Positions 12,725 through 24,021 of a stretch of DNA of 64,000 nt are shown here, piece after piece. Made by a program: the position numbers and the translations under genes. Under the pieces are notes generated by a model. The model saw only the letters and a list, made by a program, of their open reading frames with translations, ran no database searches and was not told the DNA's origin. The DNA comes from Hyphodiscus hymeniophilus (taxonomy: Eukaryota; Ascomycota; Leotiomycetes; Helotiales; Hyphodiscaceae), in contig VNKQ01000014.1 in NCBI GenBank assembly GCA_016508695.1, positions 744,001-808,000 on the forward strand. The letters run 5' to 3'. Positions within the stretch are counted from its first letter, which is position 1. Each line of letters starts with the position of its first letter.

Positions 12725-14846
12725 ATGAACTTCCCGACATCGACTTTGCAGATGTATTCTGCCACGTCGAAGTACGAATTAGTGTCACTAGTATTGCTTA
12801 TTATTCTACTCCACAGAGCTATTTTGGTTGTTTATCGACTCTATTTCCATCCTTTGAGCCACTTCCCGGGCCCAAGGCTGGCTGCTGCTTCTACCTTATA
12901 CCGCGCATATTTTCAAGTCATTCGAGATGGGGATCACGTTGCAAACGCAACAAGACTACACGAAAGATATGGTAAGGATATAGAGAACGAGGCAGAGTAC
13001 TCAGTAGCCCGGTCGTGGGGGCTGACTCTTAATAATAGGTCCTGCGGTTCGAATCTCGCACAATACAGTGAAGTCATTTCATCCCCATCACTGGTACTCG
13101 CATATTGAATGTCCCAGATACATTTCCGAAACCCCAAAGCTTTTGGGGATATCTACAAGTTTAATACAACTAGTACAATGTTGACAAAAGACCCAGAGTT
13201 CTACGAGCACCTTGGCCAGTCGGAAGCACTTTTCGGTTTAGTTGATGAAGAGGAACACAAGCAGAGATTCAAATTGGTCGCTGATCTGTTTTCGAAAAAG
13301 CAAAGCGAAGAATTTGAACATGTGATAAGAAATCACGTAAGACTCTTTTTTGATATCACACTTACCTTGACACTGACAGCATCGTTAGTCGAATCGCCTG
13401 TGCGCATTATTTCTGAAAGGCGCATCAGGAGCTAAGCCTGTGAACGTTGCGAGAGGATTTCGAGCTGTTGCACTTGACATCGCTCAAGAATTTGTCTATG
13501 GATATGTTCCTGGCCATCTGCAAGGACTAAAGAGCGAAAAGTTTGAGACTCTCTTAGTGGACACAACTTTTGATGTGATGGACTGGACAGCATGGTGTTT
13601 CAGAAACTTTCCTCTTACGCTTTCGCTTTCCAACAACCTTCCGCAGTGGCTACGCAAGAAGATCTTCCCTGGCGAAGCTGCCAATATCGCTTCTTTCGAA
13701 GTAAGTATCCAGACTTCTTCCTTCTCTCCAGCACAATCCGAGAGTCTTTTCCAGATCGCTGACAAATTTATACCAGGTCATACTACAGCTGGTCAAAGAA
13801 AACCTTGTAACTCCACATTGGAAACGAGATTGCTTTCTCAGTCGCTTTGCAAACGTAGTGCCAATATCTTCGTTAACCTCCGAATGCCAAGGCACAGTAT
13901 TCGGAGGAGTCATAAACTTAGCGAACATGCTGCCCTATGGCGCCTTCTGCGTCTGCGAGGACGATGAAATGCAGCAGCTCCTTTATGAAGAGCTTAAGGC
14001 GATCTGGCCGAACGCAGAAGACGAAATACCAACATTTGAGCAACTTCAGAAGTTGCCAATACTAGTATGTGCATTCCTCATTAAAATTAATCAACGCCGT
14101 TCGGATTTCGCCTGCTTGGTCACACGTTCCTAAATCTACGTAGAATGGTATTGTAAAAGAAACATTACGCCTCATGCATGGCATACTTGTTGGGGTATGT
14201 ATCCTCAGATGCCTGATCTTTCCCGGGAAAAGAAGTTAATCTCTGGTTGCAGCCTCCTCGAGTCGTTCCATCCTCAGGTGCTGAGGTCGATGGTCATTAT
14301 GTTCCACCCAAGGTAGGGTATCGTGAAAATATAATAACCTTTATGCTGTCCGCTAACGAGTTAACGATAGAGCGTTGTGGCAACCTCATCACTGTATCTT
14401 CATACGAATCCCGAAGTCTTCCCCGAACCAGAAAGATTCATGCCGGAACGGTGGCATAAGGCTACACCTGAAATGGAAAGATCCTTGGTTCCCTTTTCTA
14501 AAGGGAGGAGAATGTGCCCAGGCAAACAGTATGAAAATATACTATCTGATTACTCCTTGATGAAGCACCAGGACTAACAGCGGCTTTAGAGTTTCAATTA
14601 CGGAATTGTTCATCGTGCTTGCTGCTGTCTTCAGGAGATTCAAATTAAAAAGTTTCGAAACAACGTGAGTCTCTGTCACGACGAATCCGTCACTTTGGTT
14701 GACTTAGATTCATACTCAGCCACCAGGATTTCGATTGGAAGGTCTATATCTCCTTGCACTTTAAAGGCAGATTCTTTCACGCCATCATGACCCCTCGCCC
14801 TGGATTTGGCAAAAGAGATGCGGAGTGGAATATCAAAACAGAATAG
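12725..14846 (+). CDS. Cytochrome P450 monooxygenase with atypical I-helix
   Basis: A membrane-anchored haem enzyme of 525 residues assembled from ten exons: 12725-12971, 13039-13067, 13118-13336, 13389-13700, 13777-14064, 14144-14194, 14253-14312, 14371-14528, 14590-14664, 14708-14846; every junction keeps frame. Seen in order: an N-terminal helix (LVSLVLLIILLHRAILVVY), the Pro-rich hinge FPGPRLAAAS, the K-helix ExxR as KETLR, the PERF-like PEPERFMPERW, and the haem-binding loop FSKGRRMCPGK with the thiolate Cys. The I-helix segment reads GTVFGGVINLANMLPYGAF where most P450s have AGxDT or AGTETT, so the usual acid-threonine pair for O2 activation is absent. Substrate unknown. It is divergent from the unknown protein gene at 10388-12095. 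Confidence 0.9.
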
Positions 14847-15928
14847 ACGTAAGGCAAGGGCCAGGTAGTCAAATTTTTTGGAAGTCACAGCTAGTTCTTT
14901 CTGTGGATAAAATACCAATTCTCGGTTTTGGTCCTGTGCCGCAGTCTCAGCATTTTCAGTTGAAGTCTCACCCCTACAATAATTTTCTATTGGAATATAC
15001 GATTCCTTGGGATTCACTTATTGGCATGTACGAATTAGGACTAGCCTATCCCGTGATCACGTGTCGTAGGTCGCATTCTCTTCCTCGAGGCAATATATCA
15101 CATTCAACCTAGCTCCAAAAACTTATCTATTACCATACTTTACCCCTCTTTCCATCTCCATACCGAGCTCTCTTTCTGCCATGTCCATAGTGTCATTGGG
15201 AAAAGATTAGCTGCTACAAAAAAGAATCAAAGCAGGCTCTCGGTGAGTTTAGGAATACAGAAGCCTCCAGTGTAAGGGAAGTACAAGTCCTTACTGGTCA
15301 TTGGCTGTGTTTCCCGAGAGGCAAAGAATGATTTGATTTGATTTTGTCTTATTGTAGGAATACTTTGTAAGTGTAGCAAAGTAATATCCCGAAGCTAATG
15401 CAGGCACCCTGCAGATATTGCAGCCAAATCTCGAGTTGCATGATGCACAGTACGTGCCACAGAAAGACTGAGAACTATTGGAAATTGCCATTGATCAAGG
15501 GAAAGGGAATTCTTGATTAATTCAGAGTCACTATACTGTGTTAACTAAAGCATGGGTGATAGGCCTTACTTCAAGCCGAACTTCTACTAGCTAAGTTGCT
15601 ATTTTCATAAGGATATATTCGGAACCTGCAGAAAGTCAATCGAAGCCAGTTCCCACATTTGAGGACACAAGTGTTGAACCGAGTACAAAAACTCACATGC
15701 ATTCATTACCACGACTCCACGAGCATTCACAAATTCAACGGCGACCAATAATCTCGTGTACTTTTTGTACAGTCTTTTTTCTCTTGAATTTCTGCACGCG
15801 TAGCCAGAACCTGCTCAAAGTCTTTTGCAGTCGATTTTCAACTCCAAGTTCTCTTCCTTTCCGGCCCCTCGCCAACGAGAGTCAGGGAGATTCGCAACTC
15901 GGCGACATCTCAATCAACGAAGAACTCA
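14847..15928. other. 1.08-kb spacer, no firm gene
   Basis: Holds the P450 3' flank and the promoter of the M28 gene. A 66-codon minus-strand frame (15291-15491) is Cys-rich but otherwise unsupported. Confidence 0.4.
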
Positions 15929-18316
15929 ATGGCGAAAACGAGATCCATTGACGTCCCAAGCCCGGCCTCCGTCAGCAACACTGGCGGTCCCAGAATCGCC
16001 TCTCTACATATATGCCGAGTCCAAACCCGGATCAGACCACTCGTTGTTCTGGCTGTGCTCTCCTTTTGCTTGATGATCCTACAGCCAGGCCAAGGAATGC
16101 TCTGTCTTCTTCGCCTTCAGAGCCAGAAGAGCTGCCTTTTCGTCCCACATACAATAGAGAAGGGATTTGATTTTGCCAGATTGGAAAATTTGCTCCAGGT
16201 TGTGCCGAGCGCAGTAGAACTTGAAGAATGGAGTCTATACTACACCTCACAAGCTCATTTCGCCGGGCAAGGAAAAGACCAAGGTATTTGGACGAAGCAT
16301 AAATGGGAAGAATTTGGCATACCTGAAACAGAAATGGTGTCTTACAAAGTATTTGTCGGAAATCCCGTCCGCCAACGCTTAGCATTGTTGAAACTGTTGG
16401 ACGACGTGGAACTTGCACCAGAATTGCTCTACGATGCTGTGCTAATTGAGGACATGCCAGAAGATGATACCTCTAGAGTTAGAACTCCAGCATATCATAG
16501 CGGTTCATTCACCGGGAACGTAACGGGACAGTTCATCTACGCCAATTTCGGTCTTTCGCAGGATTATGATGACTTGGAGAAGGCCAAAGTTGACTTGAAA
16601 GGGAAGATTGCCGTGGTCAAATACGGTGAGGTATTCCGAGGGGACAAAATGCATACTGCTGCAGCAAGAGGTATTATTGGAATTGTACTCTACACAGACC
16701 CGCAGCAAGACGGGGAGCTGACAGAGGCTCATGGGTACAAACCGTACCCAGATGGACCTGCACGTCCCAGCACATATATTGAAAGAGGTGCTGTTGAGCA
16801 TTTTGGTAAGCCTTAGCTTAAAACTCCACCTTATGTCATTTCTTTACAAAAGTTTGCTGCTGAGTTGACGAACAAAATCATGACCAGGAGGCAATTCCAG
16901 TGGTTCCAACCCCAGTGTTGACGGAGAGTCGATACCCTCGATCCCAGTATCTTATAACGATATCATCCCGATTCTCACAGCCCTGAATGGTAACGGTCCA
17001 AGAGCCGAGGATATGGGTGAACGCTGGTGTGGCGGAGGCTTAAGCCATAAGGGCGTCGAATATCACATTGGTCCTTCGCCACCACGAATCGTTTTGAATT
17101 TGGAAAACCAAATGGAGTACGTGAGCAAAGAGATCTACGACGTTTTTGGTAAAATCAGAGGCTCTACTTCTGAAGAAGAGGTGGTAATCCTTGGCAATCA
17201 TCGAGATGCCTGGACAGCAGGAGCAGGAGACCCTAACAGCGGCTCCGCTGCGTTGATGGAGGTAGTCCGCAGTTTTGCAGTCGCATACAAAGCAGGATGG
17301 AGGCCTCGCAGAACCATCATGTTCGTCAGTTGGGAGGGAGAGGAACTAGGACAAGCTGGGTCGGAGCCGTGGGTGGTCGAGAATCAATCTTGGCTATCTA
17401 AAGTCGCTGTGGGATATCTCAATGTAGTCGTCGCAGGCGCTGGTCAAAAATTCCACGCGAAAGCAACCCCGCTCCTCCGCCAAATCATCCATGAGGCAGC
17501 GAGAGCAGTCCAGTCCCCTGTTCTGAACTCTAAAGGGGTCACAATCCTTGACCAATGGGGAGGAGAGATCGGGACACCTGGTGGCGGGGATGCAATCCAG
17601 TTTCTCCAGAAAGCATGCATATCGACAGTAGATATTGGATTTTCGCCTGGTCCAGTAGATCCTACCTTTCCGTATCATTCTAATTTCGATACTTTTTCAT
17701 GGATCAACTCAACGGGAGATCCAGGGTGGAACTACCATCTGGCAACCACGAAAGTCTGGTCGATTATGGCCGCGCATCTTGTGGAAGATCCGGTACTGAA
17801 GTTCAACGCAACCGACTACGCAACTGGATTGACGAGCTACGTGGAATTTGCAAAGAAGAAATTGGCGGATCCATCTGACTTTGATCTTAGCCCTCTCGAG
17901 TGTGCAATTGCTGAATTCCGTTCAACGGCCATACTATTCGATTCTTATGCATCGTCTTTGTCGGCACTCGTATTGAAAGAGAACTCGAGTTGGGGGCACA
18001 AAGATATTGCGCGAAAGATTCGTGCACTGAATAAGACGTACATGAGTATTGAGTCCCGATTTTGTTACCAAGAGGGTGAGCATGAGTCTGAACATGTCCT
18101 CTTTCGCGAATCTCCCTGGTACCAAAGTCCCCCTGCGTTACCCCGTCTACTCGAAAGTTTTGAATCCAAGAACTGGTCTCAAGCCATTGTAGGTCACATA
18201 TGCCTACCAAACCTTCAGACGGTTAGGACAATCTGCTGACATATAGGCCTCCTCAGAAGTGGAGAGATATCATAAAAACCAGAGTTGATGACGCAAATGC
18301 ACTGCTGAAGCTGTAG
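15929..18316 (+). CDS. GCPII-like M28 metallopeptidase homologue, type II membrane protein, altered zinc site
   Basis: Three exons (15929-16805, 16888-18188, 18257-18316) give 745 residues, the size of glutamate carboxypeptidase II/PSMA relatives. There is one N-terminal membrane helix (PLVVLAVLSFCLMIL), then a PA domain (GKIAVVKYGEVFRGDKMHTA), the M28 catalytic domain and a TFR-like dimerisation domain ending KWRDIIKTRVDDANALLKL. Expected zinc-site residues visible are His in ILGNHRDAW, Asp in AGDPNSGSA, the Glu pair in VSWEGEELG and His in FPYHSNFDTF. The Asp normally found in the strand LN-V-D-V is replaced: the sequence reads GYLNVVVAGAG, codon GTC at the expected Asp position. With a single changed ligand, activity may be reduced or lost, as in transferrin receptors. 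Neighbours suggest no clear metabolic link. Confidence 0.9.
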
Positions 18317-18919
18317 TCACAGGGGAAGTATGAATCCGACGTTCTTGGAACTGTAATAGATCTGGATTTGGGTCCTGAAATCCGAGAAATTGAATAACGA
18401 GACTGCAGGGTGGACTTTAATGAAGAGTGCCCGACGAGTTAGATTGGAAGCTCGTTATATGCCTTCGAACGAAACACGTGGTGCTGGTCGGAAAAAAAGA
18501 CTCTAGAAACCAGACAGTAAAAGAATTCCTAGAGGAGCTTAGAGATACTGTCAAAGTTCGGTGTATAGTCTAGGTTATCATTGTGTGCTCTAAAATTGCT
18601 TACGAATACAAATCAAGTTTAGCTCTTTCCCCTCCGTCGCCTGGAATTATGAGCTCGTTGATGAGACCGCAGGGGGTTAGCTGTATTTCCTGTCCTCGCA
18701 TCCGCTTCGAAAGGCGAGGCTAAGAAGGGACGGTGAGTCGCGCTCTGCCACCACGACTTTGTGTGCTTCGTTTCGCTCGTTCGTAGAGCTTGACCATTTG
18801 ACAGTCATTCTGAATGAACCTTTTGGGGGCTTCACTGATACGAGATGTGCTGCCATGGCACACGTAGATATTTCGTGGCTGAGCCAGGAGTCTGGGACCT
18901 TCTGTCACGAGGGTTAGTC
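18317..18919. other. Convergent spacer
   Basis: Between the 3' ends of the M28 gene and the Zn2Cys6 regulator. I see nothing gene-like in it. Confidence 0.5.
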
Positions 18920-21198
18920 CTAGGAAATCCAGCCCCAAGCCTCCCTCATCTGCTGCTGGACCGTTGCTGTTGGCCGCGCATGATCCGACTCCGTTCTCTT
19001 CAAAACATCCAAGAGAGCTTCTTGGTCTATCCTATCCGTCATTCGATCTCCGCCTATGTCTCCTTTAGATCTCTTCCAGCACACAGAGGACGTCAATGAA
19101 TGACCGAGGTTGCACTCACATATTGCAATCCCCATGGACGCCGTGAAGATACCTGGTGCAACAGATCGATTACACATTCCAATGCCACATAGCTCTCGCA
19201 GGCTCGATTCGACTTGGGACTAGCAGGCATAAGTATCGATCAGACAATGAGGGGTAGGTTGTCCGTTACCTCCATGGACCGTACTGCTGCTGTTCGATTC
19301 CCTCCAATCCTCGGCAACTTTGGGTCAAAAATCGCTAGGAGAATCTTGGCTAGCAGGAAGTGTTGAACACCAATGACTATAATAAGCAGCAGTAAGTGCA
19401 AGTTCAAGAGATCAGGGCAGCACACTTTGACTAACTGTGACAGCCAAGAGAATACCATATCTCGGGAAACGCCTCCCTCTTCTCCCGATCCGGCGCTCTA
19501 TAATAGATCGGCGTGAAAGATGATGGTATGGTCTCATTCCACCGTTCGCTATACTCTCTAAGCTCCTTCCAGTGACTGATAGAAACCCCTGAAGCTCCAA
19601 AGCAACAGTTCAAAACATCCGCACAATGGATAATTGCTCTATTGCTCCATGCATAGTCGCTAGTGGGACCAAGAGATCGATCGATACTACAATGCTCAAG
19701 GTTGAGCTGTGTAGATTGGTGCTTCATCATCGCGCTGTAGATCTCTTGTCGGAGGCCTACCCAAAATGCAGCCTCGCTCAACCCGCCCGACAGAGGGTCC
19801 CTGGCTCCGACGAAGATCGATATGCCCAGCATATGACCATGAGAATCCAACTCTGGTGCTAAGATATGATTAAGCGAAGTTCATTAGCCCAGAATATGGG
19901 TGTATTCATACCGTCAATTTCTTCCAATACCCTCAATATAATGGTCGCAGCGAAAAGACTCTCATCGGATACCGTCGCGGTATCATTGAGCATTGGGATG
20001 AGATATTTCAGACACTCGTCATGATACCTATTAGACGCAAGAGCATCATCGTGACATCCGATCCGGCTGAGATGCCTTGCAGAAAGGGCGAATATTGCGT
20101 TCAACAGAATCCTACAAGACCCCGCTCTTCGCGGGACGTCGACTTGGAAGTGTTGTTCGGGGTCACAAAGGTCGAGCTGAAGTACACAATCAGTTCAATA
20201 TTAGGACAACAGAGCAATGGTCCGAGGAAGCTTACCCATATTGCAAGATTCTGTATGAAATGCCGAAGAAGGAGCGCTTCCGCGGGGTCAGTAAGCGGCC
20301 ACACTGGCTTGTCGGAATAGATTGGTGGTATATTAGAGGATCCATCTTCATGGCTAACTGACTGATAAGATTTTTGATGTGGAGAGTCTGTCGTATTCCT
20401 GTTGAGAATGCCCTCAATGGTGAGAGGGTTGGAAGAAGCAAGCAGAGGTATAGATTGTTGAGATTGCTCAGGTGTGGACGAAATTGTTACATCTTCCCAG
20501 AGTCGATGAGAAAAGGGGCTTGTGAAAGATGGCACTTTACTAGGATGCTGGCTGTATTCTCCAATTCCGGGGCTTCTTACTGTGGTCAAAGGTAGTGTTG
20601 GTGCCTGCTCTTGTCGCGGAGCAAGTCGTGCGTCAACTATAGGTGTTGAGAAAGCAGGGATAGCAGTCGTTGAGAGTGCTTCTGGCGGTGGTGTTGCATA
20701 TTCGGAATATGCCTCATAGTCAGAACTGCTTGCGAGTCCCTTCGTCTCATCGACGAATGTCACTTGGACATGTCAGTGTAACGCCAATAGAATTCCCTAG
20801 AGGAGCAGGGACCTACACTCATTTGGCATGGCGAGCCATTTCTGATCATCTGAGAAGGTTTCTTTGAGATGTCAGAGTCTATCATCAAGGTATCAGATGA
20901 AGATGAAGACTATACCACGATGAAATCGATATGTGAAGCCGCGAATGCAGTCGTTCCCAGAAGTTTCGCATCGACCACATTTCGGTGTCGCTTGGTCACC
21001 TGGAAATGGTCAGAACTTCATACCATCTCATGTAAGCGTGTGAATGACACTAACACTTCAGATGTTTGGCCCGGCATAGTTGACTTGATTCACGGAGTTT
21101 CAATGTTAGCTGGAGGCTCTACCTCTACCACAGAAACCGAGGTCTCCGAAAAATGGGAGGGGTAAGACCCACCATCCGGTGCGAGCCTTCGCTGTCAT
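18920..21198 (-). CDS. Zn2Cys6 transcription factor, ARCA-like (Fungal_trans_2 type)
   Basis: A nuclear regulator of 581 residues in ten exons: 21173-21198, 21055-21083, 20916-20999, 20817-20861, 20236-20762, 19912-20176, 19436-19858, 19270-19376, 19120-19219, 18920-19059. The zinc cluster is split over the first three exons but splices to a full C-x2-C-x6-C-x6-C-x2-C-x6-C pattern: CQLCRAKHLKC, then DQATPKCGRC and ETSGNDC. Next come the ARCA-like TFSDDQKWLAMPN and TFVDETKG, a Ser/Thr/Pro-rich region, and the long helical regulatory domain with WPLTDPAEALLLRHFIQNLA, LNAIFALSARHLSRIG and FPEIWYSLGCHIIGVQHFLL, ending MREAWGWIS. The very small exons make automatic annotation likely to miss the DNA-binding domain. 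It is the only transcription factor near the ligase-P450 group and is a candidate local regulator, which is inference. Confidence 0.9.
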
Positions 21199-22528
21199 CT
21201 TATCGTAACATCTCGAAGAAAGCAGCTTGAAAGCAAATGCGCTTCACCGCGACGGCGAAGATTGCCTTATTTGCTTTGTAGGTGAAAATCCCCGAGCTGA
21301 AGGGAGGAATTTTAAGAGTGCGGGGGAAAGCCACAGTACAAAAAATACGGGGCGTGTCCATCATCGGCTGTCCGTCAGTTGCCGTCGATCGCCTGGCGTT
21401 CCGAACCAAAGGGATCCAATGAGGGCCCTCGGATGAGAGCTGTGTGGCTGAAGACCTCAAGCCTCGAGCAGGAAGGATATAAGAAGAATTAAAATACTAA
21501 AAGCACATAGAGCTTCAACAGAATCGACTTTGGGCACCCAAAAATGTGCGCCAGAACTAATACGAATGAGAAAATCCAGTCTGGACGAGCCCCTAGTAGG
21601 CGCTGAAGACCACTGCCGGTCATTACGGGGTACTCTTGGGCCAGAGAGAGCTACTTTTGTAAAGGTGGTTGGGACGATCAGGCGCACCCTGCAGAGGTTG
21701 GGCATCCCATAGCGGCAGTGCTTCACATTAAATTGAAAATGGTTTCGAGTTTATTTTGACGAGATCGCATTTAATGCCACAGACCGACGTCCGAAAACGC
21801 GAGACCTATCAGGGGAAGAAATTTGGGAGCAAAAGCTAACCTACGCAGAGGAAAATTGCGGACTGGCATGATACCCCCACACCAAATCTTGATGAATGTA
21901 GATCTTTGAGAGGAGCAAGGCCCGGCATGACTCTCATAGTTCTCAGAATGCGTTTCCTTAGCAGTTGATATGTCAGGATGTGATAAGCAATGATATACTA
22001 CCCTAGTGTGCAGGTGAGAGGTAGTTGAACGCCGGGCCTTTTTCTCGTGCCATAACCTCAACAGGCTTCCACAACAGTATCATACCGTGTAGGTGAACAA
22101 AGTATTCTAATCGTTCAGAGTTCTTGAGTGATTTGGACGTTTCCCTAATCGATTGGATTTGCGGATAGTGAGAAGACAATATCCAGGAAATGGAAAAGGT
22201 CGAATCTCTCAAAACTCGTAAGTGATTAAAATAACGGCTAAACAGACCTCGAAATTAGGTGACCTGCTCTCTGTTGCTTCCACAAATGCACAAAGTTCGA
22301 GGACAACGGCTTCGCTGAACAGAACAAGTGGGTGCGAAAGCTTCGCGAGAATCTTTGATTTGATCCGTGTTCCGATGTTCGTGGAAACAGTGCCGGCGTA
22401 AGAGGTGCTCGTCTGACGGGCTCTAGCAGCCATGTCGCTGGAGGACTCATATCCAGGTTGATGCGAAAACTGCCTCTCTGGTGTTGTTTTCGACAAGGCC
22501 TGGCTCCATCACAAAATATCCTCCGATT
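21199..22528. other. 1.33-kb spacer, possible decayed coding
   Basis: Promoter of the regulator and 3' flank of the phosphoribosyltransferase. Minus-strand frames at 22209-22496 and 22003-22212 have somewhat protein-like text but no recognisable domain and sit only 33 nt from the preceding stop, so I do not call a gene. Confidence 0.4.
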
Positions 22529-23393
22529 TCAAGGCCGCACATCCCAACCATCATCAACGGCTCTCAGCAGTGGGCTTTCCAGCACATAGACAAGTTTCCC
22601 AGTTCTATCTGGGCCAAGAATATCCATCCATTTCGACCCTTGTTTCATGACGATCCCACAACCTCGAATGTCGCAACCGACTCCTTCGAGCATATCCCAG
22701 GTGGCTTGGAGTGTCCTACCAGAGCTCACTGCATCATCAATGATGACGGCCCTCAATCCTTGAACCAATGGCAATTGATGTGGGTCCAGGTATACCTTTT
22801 TCAGACCCACAGTAGGCGATGTGATGGATGAAACATCGGTGGAAAGTTCGTCTTGGTACCAGAATTTCCGCGAGTAGCCCAGTGGGACGTATCGTTCTGC
22901 TCGAAGTGTTAACCTTCGCTGCTCTCTCTCCACATTCAAGTTGGGACTCACTTAAACCAATTTTTTGGGCTACGATCGGCGCGAGAGTCAAGCCAAGAGT
23001 GGGCAATCCGATAATGACTTCTGGTTGGAAAGGCCGCACGATCTCCGCAAGGAGAGTACCCAGGTCTTCAACGACGTCAATCGCAGCCTGGTTGACAAGG
23101 AGGGACGCGACAGCATCATTTGACCCGTCATTCAAGGGTCGGATTGGAAGCATCAGAATTCTGGAGTCTGGGAGCCGTGCAGGCACGCCGAACTTCCATG
23201 GTGGCAACGAACCGTGGTCTGAGGGGAGTATCTTCTGCCAGTAGTTGGTGGTTGGCTCCGTGAAATTAGTTGCCATGGTCGCAGACGATGTTGACGCAAA
23301 AGCGAGACGCGATGGAGTAAAGCGCACAAAAGTGGGGGAGGAAGCCAAGCACGTGTTCGCGCGTACCGTAGTGGCAAACGTGACTGTTTTCAA
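22529..23393 (-). CDS. Purine-type phosphoribosyltransferase (PRTase family)
   Basis: Predicted to use PRPP as ribosyl-phosphate donor or to be a family relative. Two exons (22952-23393 and 22529-22899) give 270 residues from the first Met. The core shows VIIGLPTLGLTLAPIVAQKIGL, the flexible-loop region RYVPLGYSRKFWYQDELS and the PRPP-binding motif AVIIDDAVSSGRTLQAT, as in adenine phosphoribosyltransferase-like proteins. The first 39 residues (MKTVTFATTVRANTCLASS onward) are rich in Ser, Thr, Ala and Arg with no acid, resembling a mitochondrial presequence; a second Met at 23276 (MATNF) would give a shorter cytosolic form. It is longer than standard APRT (about 180 residues), so the base substrate is open. 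The splice acceptor used (TTCGAG) is the weaker edge of the model. Confidence 0.83.
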
Positions 23394-24021
23394 GCACGAT
23401 TGAAGGAGAGCCGTGACAGAGCTGAAGATGAAGATCTATCTAGGCCAGGAAACATCAGTTGTCAATGGCAACACTCCCAAAGCTCCAAGACTAGTCGCGC
23501 GGTTTCATTTCGCCTGTCCTGATACTATCGGATATACTGACCAGCACGAGCCAGAGGAGAAGAGAAGGATGTCACCCTAACCTATCTCGCAAAATCACAG
23601 CAGGTTTTGAACTAGGGGCCCTCCAAACAATAAGCAGAGCTCTTTAGCCTGCCTGACTCTTCGTATAAGCGTGAGTGCTTTACTGAGAAGTATTGAGCGG
23701 TCAATGCTTGATTGCCGACGTAACCGCGTCAAAATCGTTGCATCAAAGGGGATGATGATGGTGATATTTAATTGCGTCCTGCATCAAGGGGGAGGGGTGG
23801 CCTGCGGCTTAATAAGTCAGAGGCCAGAGAAGGTTTACAACTAGAGGCGATTCCGCCAAGGAGTTTATTCTTCTACTCGGTGTCCGAATTAGCCATCGAA
23901 TTCCTTTTGTCTATTCATATGAACCACTGAATAACATCAACCCAAAAACAACCCTCCCACCACCAAGGTATCAATGACCCTAACTCCGGTACGGTGCGCC
24001 TGCCAACGCTTGAAAAGCTGA
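23394..24021. other. Spacer between receptor stop and PRTase start
   Basis: No gene or repeat recognised. A GATGATGATGGTGAT stretch near 23750 is simple sequence. Confidence 0.45.

Noticed and set aside
13021..13075. tRNA-like B box (GGTTCGAATCTC) near 13046
   Set aside because: The T-arm stem does not pair and no D-arm is present. The sequence is inside a P450 exon that splices perfectly in frame.
15291..15491. Cys-rich 66-codon minus-strand frame (CGTYCASCNSRFGCNIC)
   Set aside because: No signal peptide and no further exon. The composition may be chance in an AT-rich spacer.
22003..22496. Minus-strand frames downstream of the phosphoribosyltransferase
   Set aside because: They begin only 33 nt after the preceding stop, lack a clear splice path and show no domain.
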